Shown here one piece after another: positions 17,763 to 28,043 of a DNA stretch of 38,253 nt. Position numbers and translations under genes: made by a program. The stretch comes from Promethearchaeati archaeon (GTDB taxonomy: Archaea; Asgardarchaeota; Atabeyarchaeia; Atabeyarchaeales; Atabeyarchaeaceae). The DNA is taken from assembly GCA_019058495.1 (NCBI GenBank), contig JAHPYV010000001.1, forward strand, positions 1 to 38,253. The letters run 5' to 3'. Position 1 is the first letter of the stretch, and each line of letters starts with the position of its first letter. The notes under the pieces are model-generated. The model did not search any database and was not told the DNA's origin. It saw only the letters and a program-made list of their open reading frames with translations.

Positions 17763-19142
17763 GTGATGAAAGTGATGAACGGCAGTTCCCGAATCACAAC
17801 GCCTGACAACAGCTCCATATGGGTTGACAAATACGCACCAAGAATAGCTTCCGAAATACTTGGTAACAGCGATGCTGTGTCAAAAGTGATGAACTGGTTA
17901 TCTATCTGGACTGGTGGGAGAATCCCCGAGAAAAGGGCTATTCTGCTTTTTGGTCCTACCGGAACTGGGAAGACATCATTGGTCTATGCTATTGCAAGCG
18001 AATCTGGATATGAAGTAGTTGAAATAAACGCTAGCGACAAACGTGACAGAGAAACTTTGAGAAGACTCATTGGATCATCTTCCTCCCTTGGCTCACTGTT
18101 CAGTGAGATTAAGGGCAGAATTCTTCTAATCGACGAGGTCGATGGTCTAAGTGGTGACGAGGACCGTGGTGGAGTCTCTGCTATCATTGAGACAATAAAG
18201 GAAACCAGGAATCCAATCATCCTGACTGCAAACGACAAGTGGGATTCGAAAATAAGATCACTTCACAGCCACTGCCTGTCCATTGAAACTAGGAGAATAA
18301 TCGTCAGTACAGTAGTCAATGCTCTGAGCAAGATCTGCCGAAAGGAAGGTATCAGGCCAAACGTAGAGGCTCTGAAAATCATAGCGGATCACTCCAATGG
18401 CGATCTGAGATCCGCTATAAACGACCTTCAAGCTTTTGCTGAAGGAAAACGCGAAATAAGTGTAGATGATGTCAACGGTTTGTCAGCTAGAAGAGACCGT
18501 GTCAAGGGTATCTTTGAGGGCTTGAGAGAAATGTTCCAAGCTGATACTTTCAGGAAAGCGTTGTACTCCATTGAATCTTTGGACATCGATCATGATATGC
18601 TGATTCAATGGGTATATGAGAATATACCAAGAGAGTTCACCAATCCTTCAGAGTTGTCTCAGGCGTTCGATGCTCTTTCAAGGGCGGATATCTTCCTTGG
18701 AAGAATAAAGAGAAGCCAGGACTGGGGTCTGCTATCTTACGTATACGAATTAATGAGCGCCGGCGTGGCTTTAGCTAGAACAACTTCCCAGAGACGCTTC
18801 GTAAGTTACTCATTTCCTAATTATATCAGGGGGCTCAGCGCAACTAGAGCTAGGAGAGGCGCCTTGAGGGAAGTTTGTTTGAAGATCGGATCGAGAACAC
18901 ACACATCGACACGCGAGATACTCCACGAGTATCTACCAACTGTGCGGACAATCATGGAAAACAGCGCAAACATGGCTGGAAGAATGATCAAGTGGTTCGA
19001 CCTCAACGAGGAAGACATTGATGCAATTACTGGAGGAAAGAAGATCAAAGTAGTCAAGGAGAAGAAAGCAAAGACACCCGATAAGAAGAAAACAAAGAAT
19101 AAAGAAAAGCCAAAACAAGCAAAACAGACTCTTTTGTTCTGA
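17763..19142 (+). CDS. rfcL: Replication factor C large subunit
   Basis: WVDKYAPRIASEILGN, LLFGPTGTGKTSLVYAIA, LIDEVDGLSGDEDRGG, C-terminal Lys-rich tail ending KQTLLF (PIP-box-like). Confidence 0.95.
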   Translation: MMKVMNGSSRITTPDNSSIWVDKYAPRIASEILGNSDAVSKVMNWLSIWTGGRIPEKRAILLFGPTGTGKTSLVYAIASESGYEVVEINASDKRDRETLRRLIGSSSSLGSLFSEIKGRILLIDEVDGLSGDEDRGGVSAIIETIKETRNPIILTANDKWDSKIRSLHSHCLSIETRRIIVSTVVNALSKICRKEGIRPNVEALKIIADHSNGDLRSAINDLQAFAEGKREISVDDVNGLSARRDRVKGIFEGLREMFQADTFRKALYSIESLDIDHDMLIQWVYENIPREFTNPSELSQAFDALSRADIFLGRIKRSQDWGLLSYVYELMSAGVALARTTSQRRFVSYSFPNYIRGLSATRARRGALREVCLKIGSRTHTSTREILHEYLPTVRTIMENSANMAGRMIKWFDLNEEDIDAITGGKKIKVVKEKKAKTPDKKKTKNKEKPKQAKQTLLF

Positions 19143-19163
19143 GAAGGTAAAGAGATGTGAAAA

Positions 19164-20003
19164 GTGCAAAGGTATGCATTCAAAGTCTTCTATGAAGGTA
19201 CAAAGCCCTTCTACGGTTCTCAACGACAGGCAAACATCAGGACAGTAGAAGGAGATCTCATACGTGCACTAATGCGAACGCAAGTCTTACCCTCTGACCT
19301 CAATGCGGTCAAGTTCGCCTCGGCTGGTAGGACCGACAGATACGTTTGGTCATTAGGAAATGTTTTTGCGGTAAACGCTGAAAGAGACTTGACACCAGCA
19401 GCAGTCAATTCGAAGATGGGGAGTGATGATATTCGAGTCTGGGCAAGTGCCCGCGTTTCAGATTCCTTCAATCCTCGTCGAGCGTTGAGAAGACACTACA
19501 AGTACTTCGCATGCGTTGCCCAAGGAATGGATTTAGAACTGTTGATTGAAACTTCAAAGTTATTCGTGGGTGCACACGACTTTAGAAGCTTTGCACATCG
19601 CCCTTCAAAGGAGAATTCCACGAGAGAGATCACTGATTTCTCAGTAGTTGGGCCATCCGACAACTTCATTTGCTTTAGCATTATTGGGGATAGCTTTCTT
19701 AGACGAATGGTTAGAAAAATCGTTGGAGCGTTATTGTATGTGGCTCTCGGACTCCTAAAACCAACAGAAATCCAACAATTGTTTGACCCAATGACCCCAA
19801 TTCCAAAAATGGGGGTACCTTCTGCTCCTGCAGAAGGTCTTGTATTATGGGACGTGGACTACGGGTTTCCTTTTGAAGTAGATGGCTATGCTGTAAAGAA
19901 ACTTCGGGTAGCCCTGATGAACAGCATTAGGCAGCTAATGATCAAGAAAGTATTGTTGAACGAATTGATGGACTCAGCGAAGAATGACCTTCACCAAGAA
20001 TAA
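19164..20003 (+). CDS. truA: tRNA pseudouridine synthase A
   Basis: VFYEGTKPFYGSQRQANIRTVEGDL, ASAGRTDRYVWSLGNVFAV, RHYKYFA, FLRRMVRKIVGALL. Confidence 0.88.
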   Translation: MQRYAFKVFYEGTKPFYGSQRQANIRTVEGDLIRALMRTQVLPSDLNAVKFASAGRTDRYVWSLGNVFAVNAERDLTPAAVNSKMGSDDIRVWASARVSDSFNPRRALRRHYKYFACVAQGMDLELLIETSKLFVGAHDFRSFAHRPSKENSTREITDFSVVGPSDNFICFSIIGDSFLRRMVRKIVGALLYVALGLLKPTEIQQLFDPMTPIPKMGVPSAPAEGLVLWDVDYGFPFEVDGYAVKKLRVALMNSIRQLMIKKVLLNELMDSAKNDLHQE

Positions 20004-20015
20004 CGCATTTATTGC

Positions 20016-20528
20016 CTACGCGACCATCGAAGAACTGAAGTAATCTTCGATGGTGTCCACAAGAGTTCTGTCGCTGAATCGCTCTGCTTTGGCAGTCTTC
20101 CCTCCTTTTCTTATTTCCCGCTGGTTTATCACCACGGCAATTGTGTCTCCTTGTACTTCTCGCGGGTATTCTGACTCAGAGTTAACAACAATGATTTTGG
20201 GGTACTTCGACTGCCTGAACCCCTCAACTAGGATATAGTCGAGTTCCTTGGGCATCTGTGACACTGCGACTTCCAGAGTGACTGATAGATCCCTTCTAAT
20301 AGTCACGATCTCCGATGATGTCAGTGCCAAGGTTACTGTTGAACCTGCTTGGATGTGTTTGCCGGTGTCTTTGTCTTTAAAGTCGAATGTTGAGTGGCTG
20401 CCAATGTGTTTTATGGTCCCAACGTTAAGCTTTCTCCTCTTCATCTCCTTGAGAATTTTAATAAGAACGGTAGTTTTGCCTACATGTCGCCCCGTCCCAA
20501 TGATGCAAACGACAGACTGTCTTTTCAT
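20016..20528 (-). CDS. mobB: Molybdopterin-guanine dinucleotide biosynthesis protein B
   Basis: VVCIIGTGRHVGKTTVLIKILKEMKRRKLNVGTIKHI; YILVEGFRQSKYPKI. Confidence 0.9.
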   Translation of the reverse strand: MKRQSVVCIIGTGRHVGKTTVLIKILKEMKRRKLNVGTIKHIGSHSTFDFKDKDTGKHIQAGSTVTLALTSSEIVTIRRDLSVTLEVAVSQMPKELDYILVEGFRQSKYPKIIVVNSESEYPREVQGDTIAVVINQREIRKGGKTAKAERFSDRTLVDTIEDYFSSSMVA

Positions 20529-21836
20529 CTAGAGTTCTTCACCCATTGGATCGTTCATTTTTTCGACCTTGTGCGGAAAAACATGGAGATCAACCTCTTG
20601 GTTTTCGCCGACGATCTCAACATTTTCTTCAATAATTATGAATCCGTCAGCCTTACCAAGCGTGGTTATAGCCTCGCTGCCAGTAGGCATAGGTATGACG
20701 TAGAACCTTCCATCATCGCGACTCGAGATTCTGCAAGGTTTGAATTCTTTTCGACCAATTTCCGAGTAGAACCTTGTGGATGTGTATGCTTTCACTATCT
20801 GAAATCTGTAAGGTGGTTGACGCGCCATCTTTCTGATACAAGGGTCTACGAGGGTATAGTAGACAATGAGCGCTGAAGTTGGATATCCAGGTAGTGTAAG
20901 TAGCAACTTTCCTCTTATGGATGAGAGAATTGTTGGTTTCCCAGGTTTCATAGCTATTCCATGGACAAAGAAGCTAGGTGTGCCAATTCCTTGAATGACT
21001 TCGGGCATGAGGTCTCCAGGTCCCTTCGATGTGCCACCTGAAACTAAGACAATGTCAGATGATGATAGTGCGGATTCAACAGCTTCAAGTATCAGAGAAT
21101 ACTCGTCTGGGAGCATTCCGAACTCTATCGGAGCGCCACCTGACTCAAGTACCGCTTGATGGATAGTAACCGAGTTGACATCATAGATCTTGCCAGCGTC
21201 AAGCCGCTGCCCAGGAGTCACCAACTCGTTTCCGGTGCTTATGATGGCAACTTTCGGTTTCCTAAACACATCGATTTTCGAAAGCCCGATCGATGCGAGA
21301 ACTCCTGAGTCGAATACTGTGAGTTTCTTCGCCTTTCTTAAGACTACTTCGCCGGCCTTAAGGTCTGTCCCGACCTTTGTGATGTTATCCCCTGGTGAGA
21401 CCGGGCGGTAGACCTTGATTCGTCCGTTGCCCTCTTCTGTATACTCAACCATAATTATGCTATCTGCGCCTTTAGGAACCATGGCGCCAGTCGAAATCTT
21501 CACGCATTGCCCTCTCTGCAAAACCACACTTGGTTTTGTTCCAATGCAGACTTCACCTACACTGTGCAAAAGAACCGGCTTATCCTCTTCCGCGCCGAAC
21601 GTGTCGGCTGAGATCACCGCGTACCCATCGCGTGAAGATCCGGGGAAATCTGGCACATCGATCGGTGACTTTACGTCCCTGAATAGTATTCTGTTCAAAG
21701 ACTCTTTCAGAGGGACTTTCTCGCTTTCTTCCATTGGATACGAGAATTTCTGCAGTTGCGAGAATGCATCGTCGAACTTGGTTATCTTGAGAAAGACGCT
21801 ATCCTTCACTTTAATTCTCCCTGAACACCAATGCAA
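20529..21836 (-). CDS. moeA: Molybdopterin molybdenumtransferase, MoeA paralog 1
   Basis: SPIDVPDFPGSSRDGYAV, STGAMVPKGADSIIMVEYT, VAIISTGNELV, SGGTSKGPGD. Confidence 0.93.
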   Translation of the reverse strand: MHWCSGRIKVKDSVFLKITKFDDAFSQLQKFSYPMEESEKVPLKESLNRILFRDVKSPIDVPDFPGSSRDGYAVISADTFGAEEDKPVLLHSVGEVCIGTKPSVVLQRGQCVKISTGAMVPKGADSIIMVEYTEEGNGRIKVYRPVSPGDNITKVGTDLKAGEVVLRKAKKLTVFDSGVLASIGLSKIDVFRKPKVAIISTGNELVTPGQRLDAGKIYDVNSVTIHQAVLESGGAPIEFGMLPDEYSLILEAVESALSSSDIVLVSGGTSKGPGDLMPEVIQGIGTPSFFVHGIAMKPGKPTILSSIRGKLLLTLPGYPTSALIVYYTLVDPCIRKMARQPPYRFQIVKAYTSTRFYSEIGRKEFKPCRISSRDDGRFYVIPMPTGSEAITTLGKADGFIIIEENVEIVGENQEVDLHVFPHKVEKMNDPMGEEL

Positions 21837-21849
21837 TAGTAGGAGTCAC

Positions 21850-23085
21850 TTACCTGGGGAACAATTTAACAATTACCTTTGAGCCTTTCTCTAGACCTTC
21901 CAGATCTTCAGAGATTTCTATTAGACCATCCGCCTTGGTCATGCTACTGATAATTCCTGACCCTGAACTTCTCACAGGATATGCTACTGTCTGCCCTTCC
22001 TCATCCAATTGAAGTCTCACCCTTACGTAATCCCTTCTGCCAAGAGTGGAAGGCACTCTCTTTCCAAGTAGTGCTGTGATCTCGCTTCTGGGGTCTAAGC
22101 ATTTCGCATTCATCATCTTGCGAATAGCTGGACCAACGAAGGTCTCAAATGTTATCATGGCTGCCACAGGGAAACCCGGTAATAGGAAGACATGTTTTCC
22201 ATTCACTAAGCCGACTGTTGTTGGATTTCCAGGGCGCATCGATACTCCTCGAAAAACGAGCCTCCCTACTGAAGAAACAACTTCAGGTAGCATGTCCTTT
22301 TTTCCGACTGATGTGCTTCCTGAGAAAACTACCAGATCATATTTCAGAGCTGACTCTAACACCTTCTTGAGTTCCTCGAAAGAGTCTCCAACAATCCCAA
22401 GGTCAATAGGTAGTCCACCATATAGCGTCACGTAGGCCGACAGTGAGTGAGTGTTTATGTTGAATACCTTTCCCGGAATCTGAGTCTTCTGTGGTTCAAT
22501 GAGTTCGTTTCCTGTCGCGATTACTCCCACGGTTGGCTTCTTTGCCACCTGGATTCTCAAAACGCCACATGCCAAGAGAAGTGAAATGTCCTGCGGTCTT
22601 ATGAATTGACCTGCGTCTATTATCACTTCACCTTTCTTCAGATCCTCTCCGACCCTAGAGATATTGTCTCCTGGAGTGACTGGCAAAAATACCTTCAACT
22701 GATTTCCAGTACGATCCGTATTCTCAATCTTGACAACCGCATCTGCTCCTTTTGGAATTTGCGAACCTGTTGCAACTTCAACGGCTTTGCCTGATGCTAT
22801 CGTGGCTCTCGGAACCCTGCCGACGTTAGACGCACCAGTGATTTCTAGTTTTGCAGGTTTCTGCTGGCTGCAACCAAATGTATCGCCTGCGATAACTGCA
22901 AAACCATCCATAGCGGAACGATCAAAGTGTGGCACATCTGACTCTGATCTGATTTCCTTGGCAACCACTCTGCTCAGAGAATCAACAACGTCAACCTCTT
23001 CGGTAATAACTTTCCGTATGCTAGAGTAGATAAGTTTCTGAGCTGTCTCAACGTCTACTCGACGCTCTATTTCGTGAAAACTCAT
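21850..23085 (-). CDS. moeA: Molybdopterin molybdenumtransferase, MoeA paralog 2
   Basis: SDVPHFDRSAMDGFAVIAGDT, ATGSQIPKGADAVVKIENT, VGVIATGNELIEP, SGSTSVGKKDMLPE. Confidence 0.93.
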   Translation of the reverse strand: MSFHEIERRVDVETAQKLIYSSIRKVITEEVDVVDSLSRVVAKEIRSESDVPHFDRSAMDGFAVIAGDTFGCSQQKPAKLEITGASNVGRVPRATIASGKAVEVATGSQIPKGADAVVKIENTDRTGNQLKVFLPVTPGDNISRVGEDLKKGEVIIDAGQFIRPQDISLLLACGVLRIQVAKKPTVGVIATGNELIEPQKTQIPGKVFNINTHSLSAYVTLYGGLPIDLGIVGDSFEELKKVLESALKYDLVVFSGSTSVGKKDMLPEVVSSVGRLVFRGVSMRPGNPTTVGLVNGKHVFLLPGFPVAAMITFETFVGPAIRKMMNAKCLDPRSEITALLGKRVPSTLGRRDYVRVRLQLDEEGQTVAYPVRSSGSGIISSMTKADGLIEISEDLEGLEKGSKVIVKLFPR

Positions 23086-23121
23086 TCTCTCAGTCCTGCC
23101 GAGGGCTACCTCATTTTCGAG

Positions 23122-23646
23122 CTACTCCCGGATATGTTTCAACATGTGTCCAATCTCTGGTAATATCAATTCCTTTAATCCAAGCTCGATAGATTGGGGT
23201 GAGCCAGGGAGACAGAAAACTGGTTTTTCTCGTACGATGCCTGCCATAGCTCTGCTGAGAAGAGCTGCTGTCCCAATTCTCTGAAAACTTATGTTCCTAA
23301 ATATCTCCCCAAACCCAGTGACTTCCTTCTCTATGAGTTTCTTCACCGACTCTATTGTGACATCTCTTCTTGCAACCCCTGTCCCCCCTATTGTTAATAT
23401 TGCGTCTGAATCATCTTGCCCAACATATTTCAGTATGCTTCCAGTTATCATTTCTTTATCGTCAGGTACTATATCTTTGTTTGATACTTCATACCCATTT
23501 TCTTCGATAGCTCTTTTTGCTATGAGAGAGGACTCGTCCTCAACTTTCCTGCCTTCCTTGAACAGCTTGTATCTTGAATCGCTGACGACTATTATGGTGA
23601 ACCTGATCTTGCTAGGTGCCTTTTCTTTGTGTTCTATGTGAGTCAT
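23122..23646 (-). CDS. moaB: Molybdenum cofactor biosynthesis protein MoaB
   Basis: ILTIGGTGVARRDVTIESV, VFCLPGSPQSIELGLKELILPEIGHM. Confidence 0.9.
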   Translation of the reverse strand: MTHIEHKEKAPSKIRFTIIVVSDSRYKLFKEGRKVEDESSLIAKRAIEENGYEVSNKDIVPDDKEMITGSILKYVGQDDSDAILTIGGTGVARRDVTIESVKKLIEKEVTGFGEIFRNISFQRIGTAALLSRAMAGIVREKPVFCLPGSPQSIELGLKELILPEIGHMLKHIRE

Positions 23647-23651
23647 CTACT

Positions 23652-24101
23652 CTACTCTCCCTTAGTTTTCCTCAGAACCCGGATGTCCTTCATCGTCGTT
23701 GATGGGTATTGACCTCTCTCGTCCTTCTCGTATTTCTTCGTCATGTCCCACACTGTGAGTAGCGCGGATGTTGTGGCTGTTAGAGCCTCCATTTCGACTC
23801 CCGTCTTTGCTGTGGCAGAGACTTCGGAAGTTATAACTACATCACTGCCTTCAATTTCGAGTTTAACTAGAATATTCGTGATTGGTATGGGATGACACAG
23901 AGGCACTATCTCATGGGTTTTCTTAGCTGAGAGAATTCCTGCGATCTGGGCACATGATATGACGTCGCCCTTTTCAATGGAATTATTTTTGATCCTCTGA
24001 ATTGTCTCTGGCCTTAGAGTTATCCTACCAATCGCCTTCGCAGTTCGAACCTGATCTTCTTTCCCACTCACATCAACCATTTGGACGGGACTCAATGCCA
24101 T
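23652..24101 (-). CDS. moaC: Cyclic pyranopterin monophosphate synthase MoaC
   Basis: MVDVSGKEDQVRTAKAIGRI, IPLCHPIPIT-like VPLCHPIPITNI, KTGVEMEALTATTSALLTVWDM. Confidence 0.95.
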   Translation of the reverse strand: MALSPVQMVDVSGKEDQVRTAKAIGRITLRPETIQRIKNNSIEKGDVISCAQIAGILSAKKTHEIVPLCHPIPITNILVKLEIEGSDVVITSEVSATAKTGVEMEALTATTSALLTVWDMTKKYEKDERGQYPSTTMKDIRVLRKTKGE

Positions 24102-24124
24102 CTCCTCGCAAACAATTTATGATT

Positions 24125-24922
24125 CTATTTGACCTTGAGGTATTGGACTATCTCCTCGAGTCTGGCACCTGTGAAAACGGGCCCATCTTTACAAACCAAA
24201 TATCTTCCGATATAACAACTGCCACATATTCCAATACCGCATCTCATGTACCTTTCAAGGCTTGCTTCGACTTGAACACGCTTGCTTTCAGCTGTAATGA
24301 TGACTTTATGCATCATCGCTTCAGGGCCACAAGTATACACTCTGTCGAATTCCCCTTTCTTCAATAGAGCCGCCGCGACATCACTAGCGAACCCTCTTGT
24401 GCCTGCCGAACCATCATCTGTCGTTAGTATGAGTCTGGAGCGCCTATGTTTAGACAGTTTCTCAAAACCCTCTTGTAACACCAATTTATCTGCCGATCGT
24501 GCACCAATTATCATTGTAATCCGCTTATTAACGTCTGTTAGTTTTTTTGTAAGGAACAGAAGTGGCGCGGCTCCTATCCCTCCCGCAACTACTAGAATGT
24601 TACGACCTTTTGCTGAGAACCTAGTTCCGTACGGCCCCCGCAATCCGAGTAATTCTCCTTCAGCGACTTTGTGAATAGCTGCAGTAGCCTCGCCCACTTT
24701 CTTGACGGTAATCCATATCTCATCTTTCGTTGTGTTTGAAATACTCATCGGAACCTCGTCAATGCCTGGTACCCAAACCATTAGAAACTGTCCAGGTTGA
24801 GCCATCTTGGAAACATAAGGTGGGGATTCTATTCTCAGCGTGTTGGTATCCTGTGTTTCACGACGTACTGACCTCACTTCACAGATTACTGGACGATTCT
24901 TGACAGCAGCCTTTGACCCCAA
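24125..24922 (-). CDS. pyrK: Dihydroorotate dehydrogenase electron-transfer subunit (FAD/Fe-S)
   Basis: LRGPYGTRF, ILVVAGGIGAAPLLFL, YTCGPEAMM, RYMRCGIGICGSCYIGRYLVCKDGPVF. Confidence 0.9.
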   Translation of the reverse strand: MGSKAAVKNRPVICEVRSVRRETQDTNTLRIESPPYVSKMAQPGQFLMVWVPGIDEVPMSISNTTKDEIWITVKKVGEATAAIHKVAEGELLGLRGPYGTRFSAKGRNILVVAGGIGAAPLLFLTKKLTDVNKRITMIIGARSADKLVLQEGFEKLSKHRRSRLILTTDDGSAGTRGFASDVAAALLKKGEFDRVYTCGPEAMMHKVIITAESKRVQVEASLERYMRCGIGICGSCYIGRYLVCKDGPVFTGARLEEIVQYLKVK

Positions 24923-24944
24923 CCCGAACTTTCCTCCGAACTGT

Positions 24945-25928
24945 TTACCTGTGCGCCCTCCCTATGATATCCTTCAAGCTTTTGAAACTCTTCTTCTTCA
25001 TATAGCTAGTTAATCCTTCCAAAATCTCCTTGAAAACTGATAATCCTTTGATTAAGGCCGTCCCGATTTGTATGCATGATGCTCCAGCGAGGAGGAATTC
25101 GACAGCGTCTCTCCAACCAGATATTCCTCCGACTCCGATTATAGGAACTCTAACCTTCTCATATAACTCGTATACGCACCTCAATGCAATGGGCTTCATT
25201 GCTGGCCCAGAAAGTCCTCCGTATCGGTTTCCAAGAATCGGCAAAAACGCATCTACATCTATAGCCATGCCTTTGACCGTATTAATAGCTGTGATCGCAT
25301 CGCATCCTCCGTCCTCCGCGGCCTTAGCGATCTCAACAATGCTAGTGACATTTGGATTCAATTTAACAAGTAGAGGTATTCTAATTGCACCTTTTACAGC
25401 TTGAGTTACTTCCTTTACGCAATCTGGGTCTAGCCCTATTGAGCCGACCTTTGCATGAGGACACGAAACATTCGCCTCTATCGCCGCGGCTCCTGCTTTC
25501 TCCATTTTGGAAGCTACATAGACAAAGTCCTCAGGGCTACCACCATACACGCTTCCCACTATTGGAACGTCAATCACTTTCCTGAGTTCAGATATTTCTG
25601 GAGCATATGCATCGACACCGGGGTTTGGCAATCCCATGGCATTTAGATAACCACAATCAACTTCAACTATTGTCGGGTTGGAATATCCCTTCTCGGGTTT
25701 TGGGCCAATAGACTTCGTTACAATAGACCCTGCTCCCGCCGAAGCCACTTGCTCCAAGGTAAACCTACTCATGCCAAGTATTCCGGAGGCGAGCATAGTT
25801 GGGTTTCTCATTCTTAGCCCAGCTAACTGCAAAGGCAGATCAAATTCGTCTTTCTTGGGCATGCCTACCACTTTCTTCTTCGTCACGATGAAGCCAATCG
25901 TAGAATAGGGAATAGAATAATAAGCCAA
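24945..25928 (-). CDS. pyrD: Dihydroorotate dehydrogenase catalytic subunit
   Basis: LAGLRMRNPTMLASGILG, NAMGLPNPGVDAY, EANVSCPHAK, GLSGPAMKPIALRCVYEL, GVGGISGWRDAVEFLLAGA. Start may be ATG at 25862. Confidence 0.93.
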   Translation of the reverse strand: MAYYSIPYSTIGFIVTKKKVVGMPKKDEFDLPLQLAGLRMRNPTMLASGILGMSRFTLEQVASAGAGSIVTKSIGPKPEKGYSNPTIVEVDCGYLNAMGLPNPGVDAYAPEISELRKVIDVPIVGSVYGGSPEDFVYVASKMEKAGAAAIEANVSCPHAKVGSIGLDPDCVKEVTQAVKGAIRIPLLVKLNPNVTSIVEIAKAAEDGGCDAITAINTVKGMAIDVDAFLPILGNRYGGLSGPAMKPIALRCVYELYEKVRVPIIGVGGISGWRDAVEFLLAGASCIQIGTALIKGLSVFKEILEGLTSYMKKKSFKSLKDIIGRAHR

Positions 25929-26019
25929 TTAATCATGGTTATAGAAATGTAGTTAAAGCTTTATGGAGTTCGGTAGCCTAAGTGTGGTTCCCCTTCAACT
26001 TTGTCGGAGGATAATTAGA

Positions 26020-27258
26020 TTGCAGGCTTTCATCGTTGAATCGATCATTGGTGTCTTTGGATTTGACGAATCACTCAATCTGCTTGCATCAAGCGTTTTC
26101 CAAAAAGATCCTGAGACTCTGACTAAGAATGTTTCTAGGCTTCAGCAGGGCGAAATAATAGATGAGGTTGATAATATCGTCAAGCGTCTGGTTGAGAAGG
26201 GTTTTGATGGATTCATTTTAGAGGATGAGGAACTCGCCAAGAACATAATCAAGAAGTATGGCGTTCGTGCTCATGTTGAAACTCCAAGCGCAGCGGGCAA
26301 ATCACTAAGGTCAAGAACAGTCAGTTTTTCAGAGGAAGTTGGATTCACAAGCAAACCTGAAGAACTATCTTCACTACTTTACTCGGTTGACCTGTCGCTA
26401 ACTAAGCAAAAGATACGGGGGGCAGCTGAGAGAAGGGATAAACTAATTGTTCAGGCTATTGAGGCAACAGACGATATAGACAAGACCCTTAACTTGTTTG
26501 CTTCCAGGATCAGGGAATGGTATGGATTGTACTTCCCTGAGTTAGACAAGATAATAGAGAACCATCAAACCTATGCTACTCTCGTGAGCAAAATTGGGGA
26601 GAGAGAGGAATTCACTCAAGACAACCTTCGTAATACAGCCACATTCTCAGATGCACTGCGCGCAGAATTGGAGAGGTTAGCCAAAAGCTCCATGGGGGCA
26701 AGAATAGCAGAGTATGACCTTACTCGCATCCGGCACTTTGCGTCCATCATTAAGGATCTATACGAGACTCGGAGTGAAATCGAAGACTACATTGAAGACG
26801 TTATGAAGGAAGTTGCTCCAAACATAACCGGCCTCGCTGGTTCAATGATCGGGGCTCGGTTACTTAGTTTGGCTGGCGGGCTTGAGGAACTTTCAAGACT
26901 TCCTGCTAGCACGGTTCAGGTGCTTGGTGCGGAGAAAGCATTGTTCCGTGCGCTCAAAACGGGCGCAAACCCCCCAAAACATGGGATTATTTTCCAACAT
27001 CCTTTGGTTCATCGTGCTGCGTGGTGGCAGAGGGGAAAAGTTGCTCGCGTCTTAGCTGGAAAACTCTCGATAGCCTGCAGGATTGACACTTACTCAGGCG
27101 AATACCAAGCGGATGAACTGAAATATCTGTTAGAAAAGAGAGTCGAAGACATTCAGAAGAAATATCCTAAACCCACGCACAGAGAGCCTCCGAAATATCA
27201 AGACAAACGTGAATGGAGTAAGAAGAATGTGAAGAGATTCGGTAGAAGGAGATTCTAA
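26020..27258 (+). CDS. nop5: C/D box snoRNP core protein Nop5/Nop56
   Basis: ITGLAGSMIGARLLSLAGGLEELSRLPASTVQVLGAEKALFRALK...PPKHGIIFQHPLV. TTG start at 26020 with SD GGAGG at 26006; the track's earlier M is probably not the start. Confidence 0.95.
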   Translation: MQAFIVESIIGVFGFDESLNLLASSVFQKDPETLTKNVSRLQQGEIIDEVDNIVKRLVEKGFDGFILEDEELAKNIIKKYGVRAHVETPSAAGKSLRSRTVSFSEEVGFTSKPEELSSLLYSVDLSLTKQKIRGAAERRDKLIVQAIEATDDIDKTLNLFASRIREWYGLYFPELDKIIENHQTYATLVSKIGEREEFTQDNLRNTATFSDALRAELERLAKSSMGARIAEYDLTRIRHFASIIKDLYETRSEIEDYIEDVMKEVAPNITGLAGSMIGARLLSLAGGLEELSRLPASTVQVLGAEKALFRALKTGANPPKHGIIFQHPLVHRAAWWQRGKVARVLAGKLSIACRIDTYSGEYQADELKYLLEKRVEDIQKKYPKPTHREPPKYQDKREWSKKNVKRFGRRRF

Positions 27259-27304
27259 GAGTTCATATTATGAATTTGGAGCGCCAGAGGAGCATGTTGC
27301 CAGA

Positions 27305-27991
27305 ATGACGAACGCAAGAGAATTCAAAGGCTGCAAGAATGTGATTTGGGTATCCCCCGAAGACAAGGTTAGCGGTGGAGAGAAGCTCGCAACCCTCAAC
27401 CTTGCTCCAGGTCAGAGAGTATATGGTGAAAGACTCGTTCAGTTTTCAGGAAAGGAATACCGGGTGTGGGACACTTATCGCAGTAAATTAGCTGCCGCCA
27501 TAGCCAAAGGTGTAGAGGAAATTCCTTTGGAACCAGGTTCCAAGGTTTTGTATCTCGGTGCTGCCTCGGGAACAACAGCCAGCCATGTATCCGACATCGT
27601 CGGTCAAGGAGGTATCGTGCACTGTGTCGAGTTCTCACCGAGAGTTATGCGGGAACTCGTAGCTCTATGTGAATATCGAAAGAATATGCTCCCAGTACTC
27701 GCTGACGCTAGATTCCCAGAAAAGTACCGGATGCTAGTGGACCAAGTTGACGTGATCTATCAAGATGTTGCGCAGCCTAATCAAAGCGAGATCATGGTGA
27801 AAAACGCAAGAATGTTCCTCAAGGACGGGGGACATGGGTTTCTGGCTATCAAAGCTAGAAGTGTGGATGTGACCAAGGAACCATCCGAGATATACAAGAA
27901 AGAGATAGAAACGTTGAAACAGTCATTCGAGATCAAGACCGTAGTCCACCTTGAGCCTTATGATAAGGCTCATGTAATGATTCTCTTCTGA
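27305..27991 (+). CDS. flpA: Fibrillarin-like rRNA/tRNA 2'-O-methyltransferase
   Basis: RVWDTYRSKLAAAIAKG, VLYLGAASGTTASHVSDIVG, VYAVEFSPR-like VHCVEFSPRVMREL, DVIYQDVAQPNQ. Confidence 0.95.
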   Translation: MTNAREFKGCKNVIWVSPEDKVSGGEKLATLNLAPGQRVYGERLVQFSGKEYRVWDTYRSKLAAAIAKGVEEIPLEPGSKVLYLGAASGTTASHVSDIVGQGGIVHCVEFSPRVMRELVALCEYRKNMLPVLADARFPEKYRMLVDQVDVIYQDVAQPNQSEIMVKNARMFLKDGGHGFLAIKARSVDVTKEPSEIYKKEIETLKQSFEIKTVVHLEPYDKAHVMILF

Positions 27992-28043
27992 GCTGGACGC
28001 CAGATTATGGTATTATGATGAGATTCTCCATAGCTACACAACT

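Noticed and set aside
20394-20876. 160-aa plus-strand ORF over the mobB/moeA junction
   Set aside because: Antisense to two well-supported genes; no family resemblance.
21415-21882. 155-aa plus-strand ORF
   Set aside because: Antisense shadow of moeA, Ser/Thr/Pro-rich.
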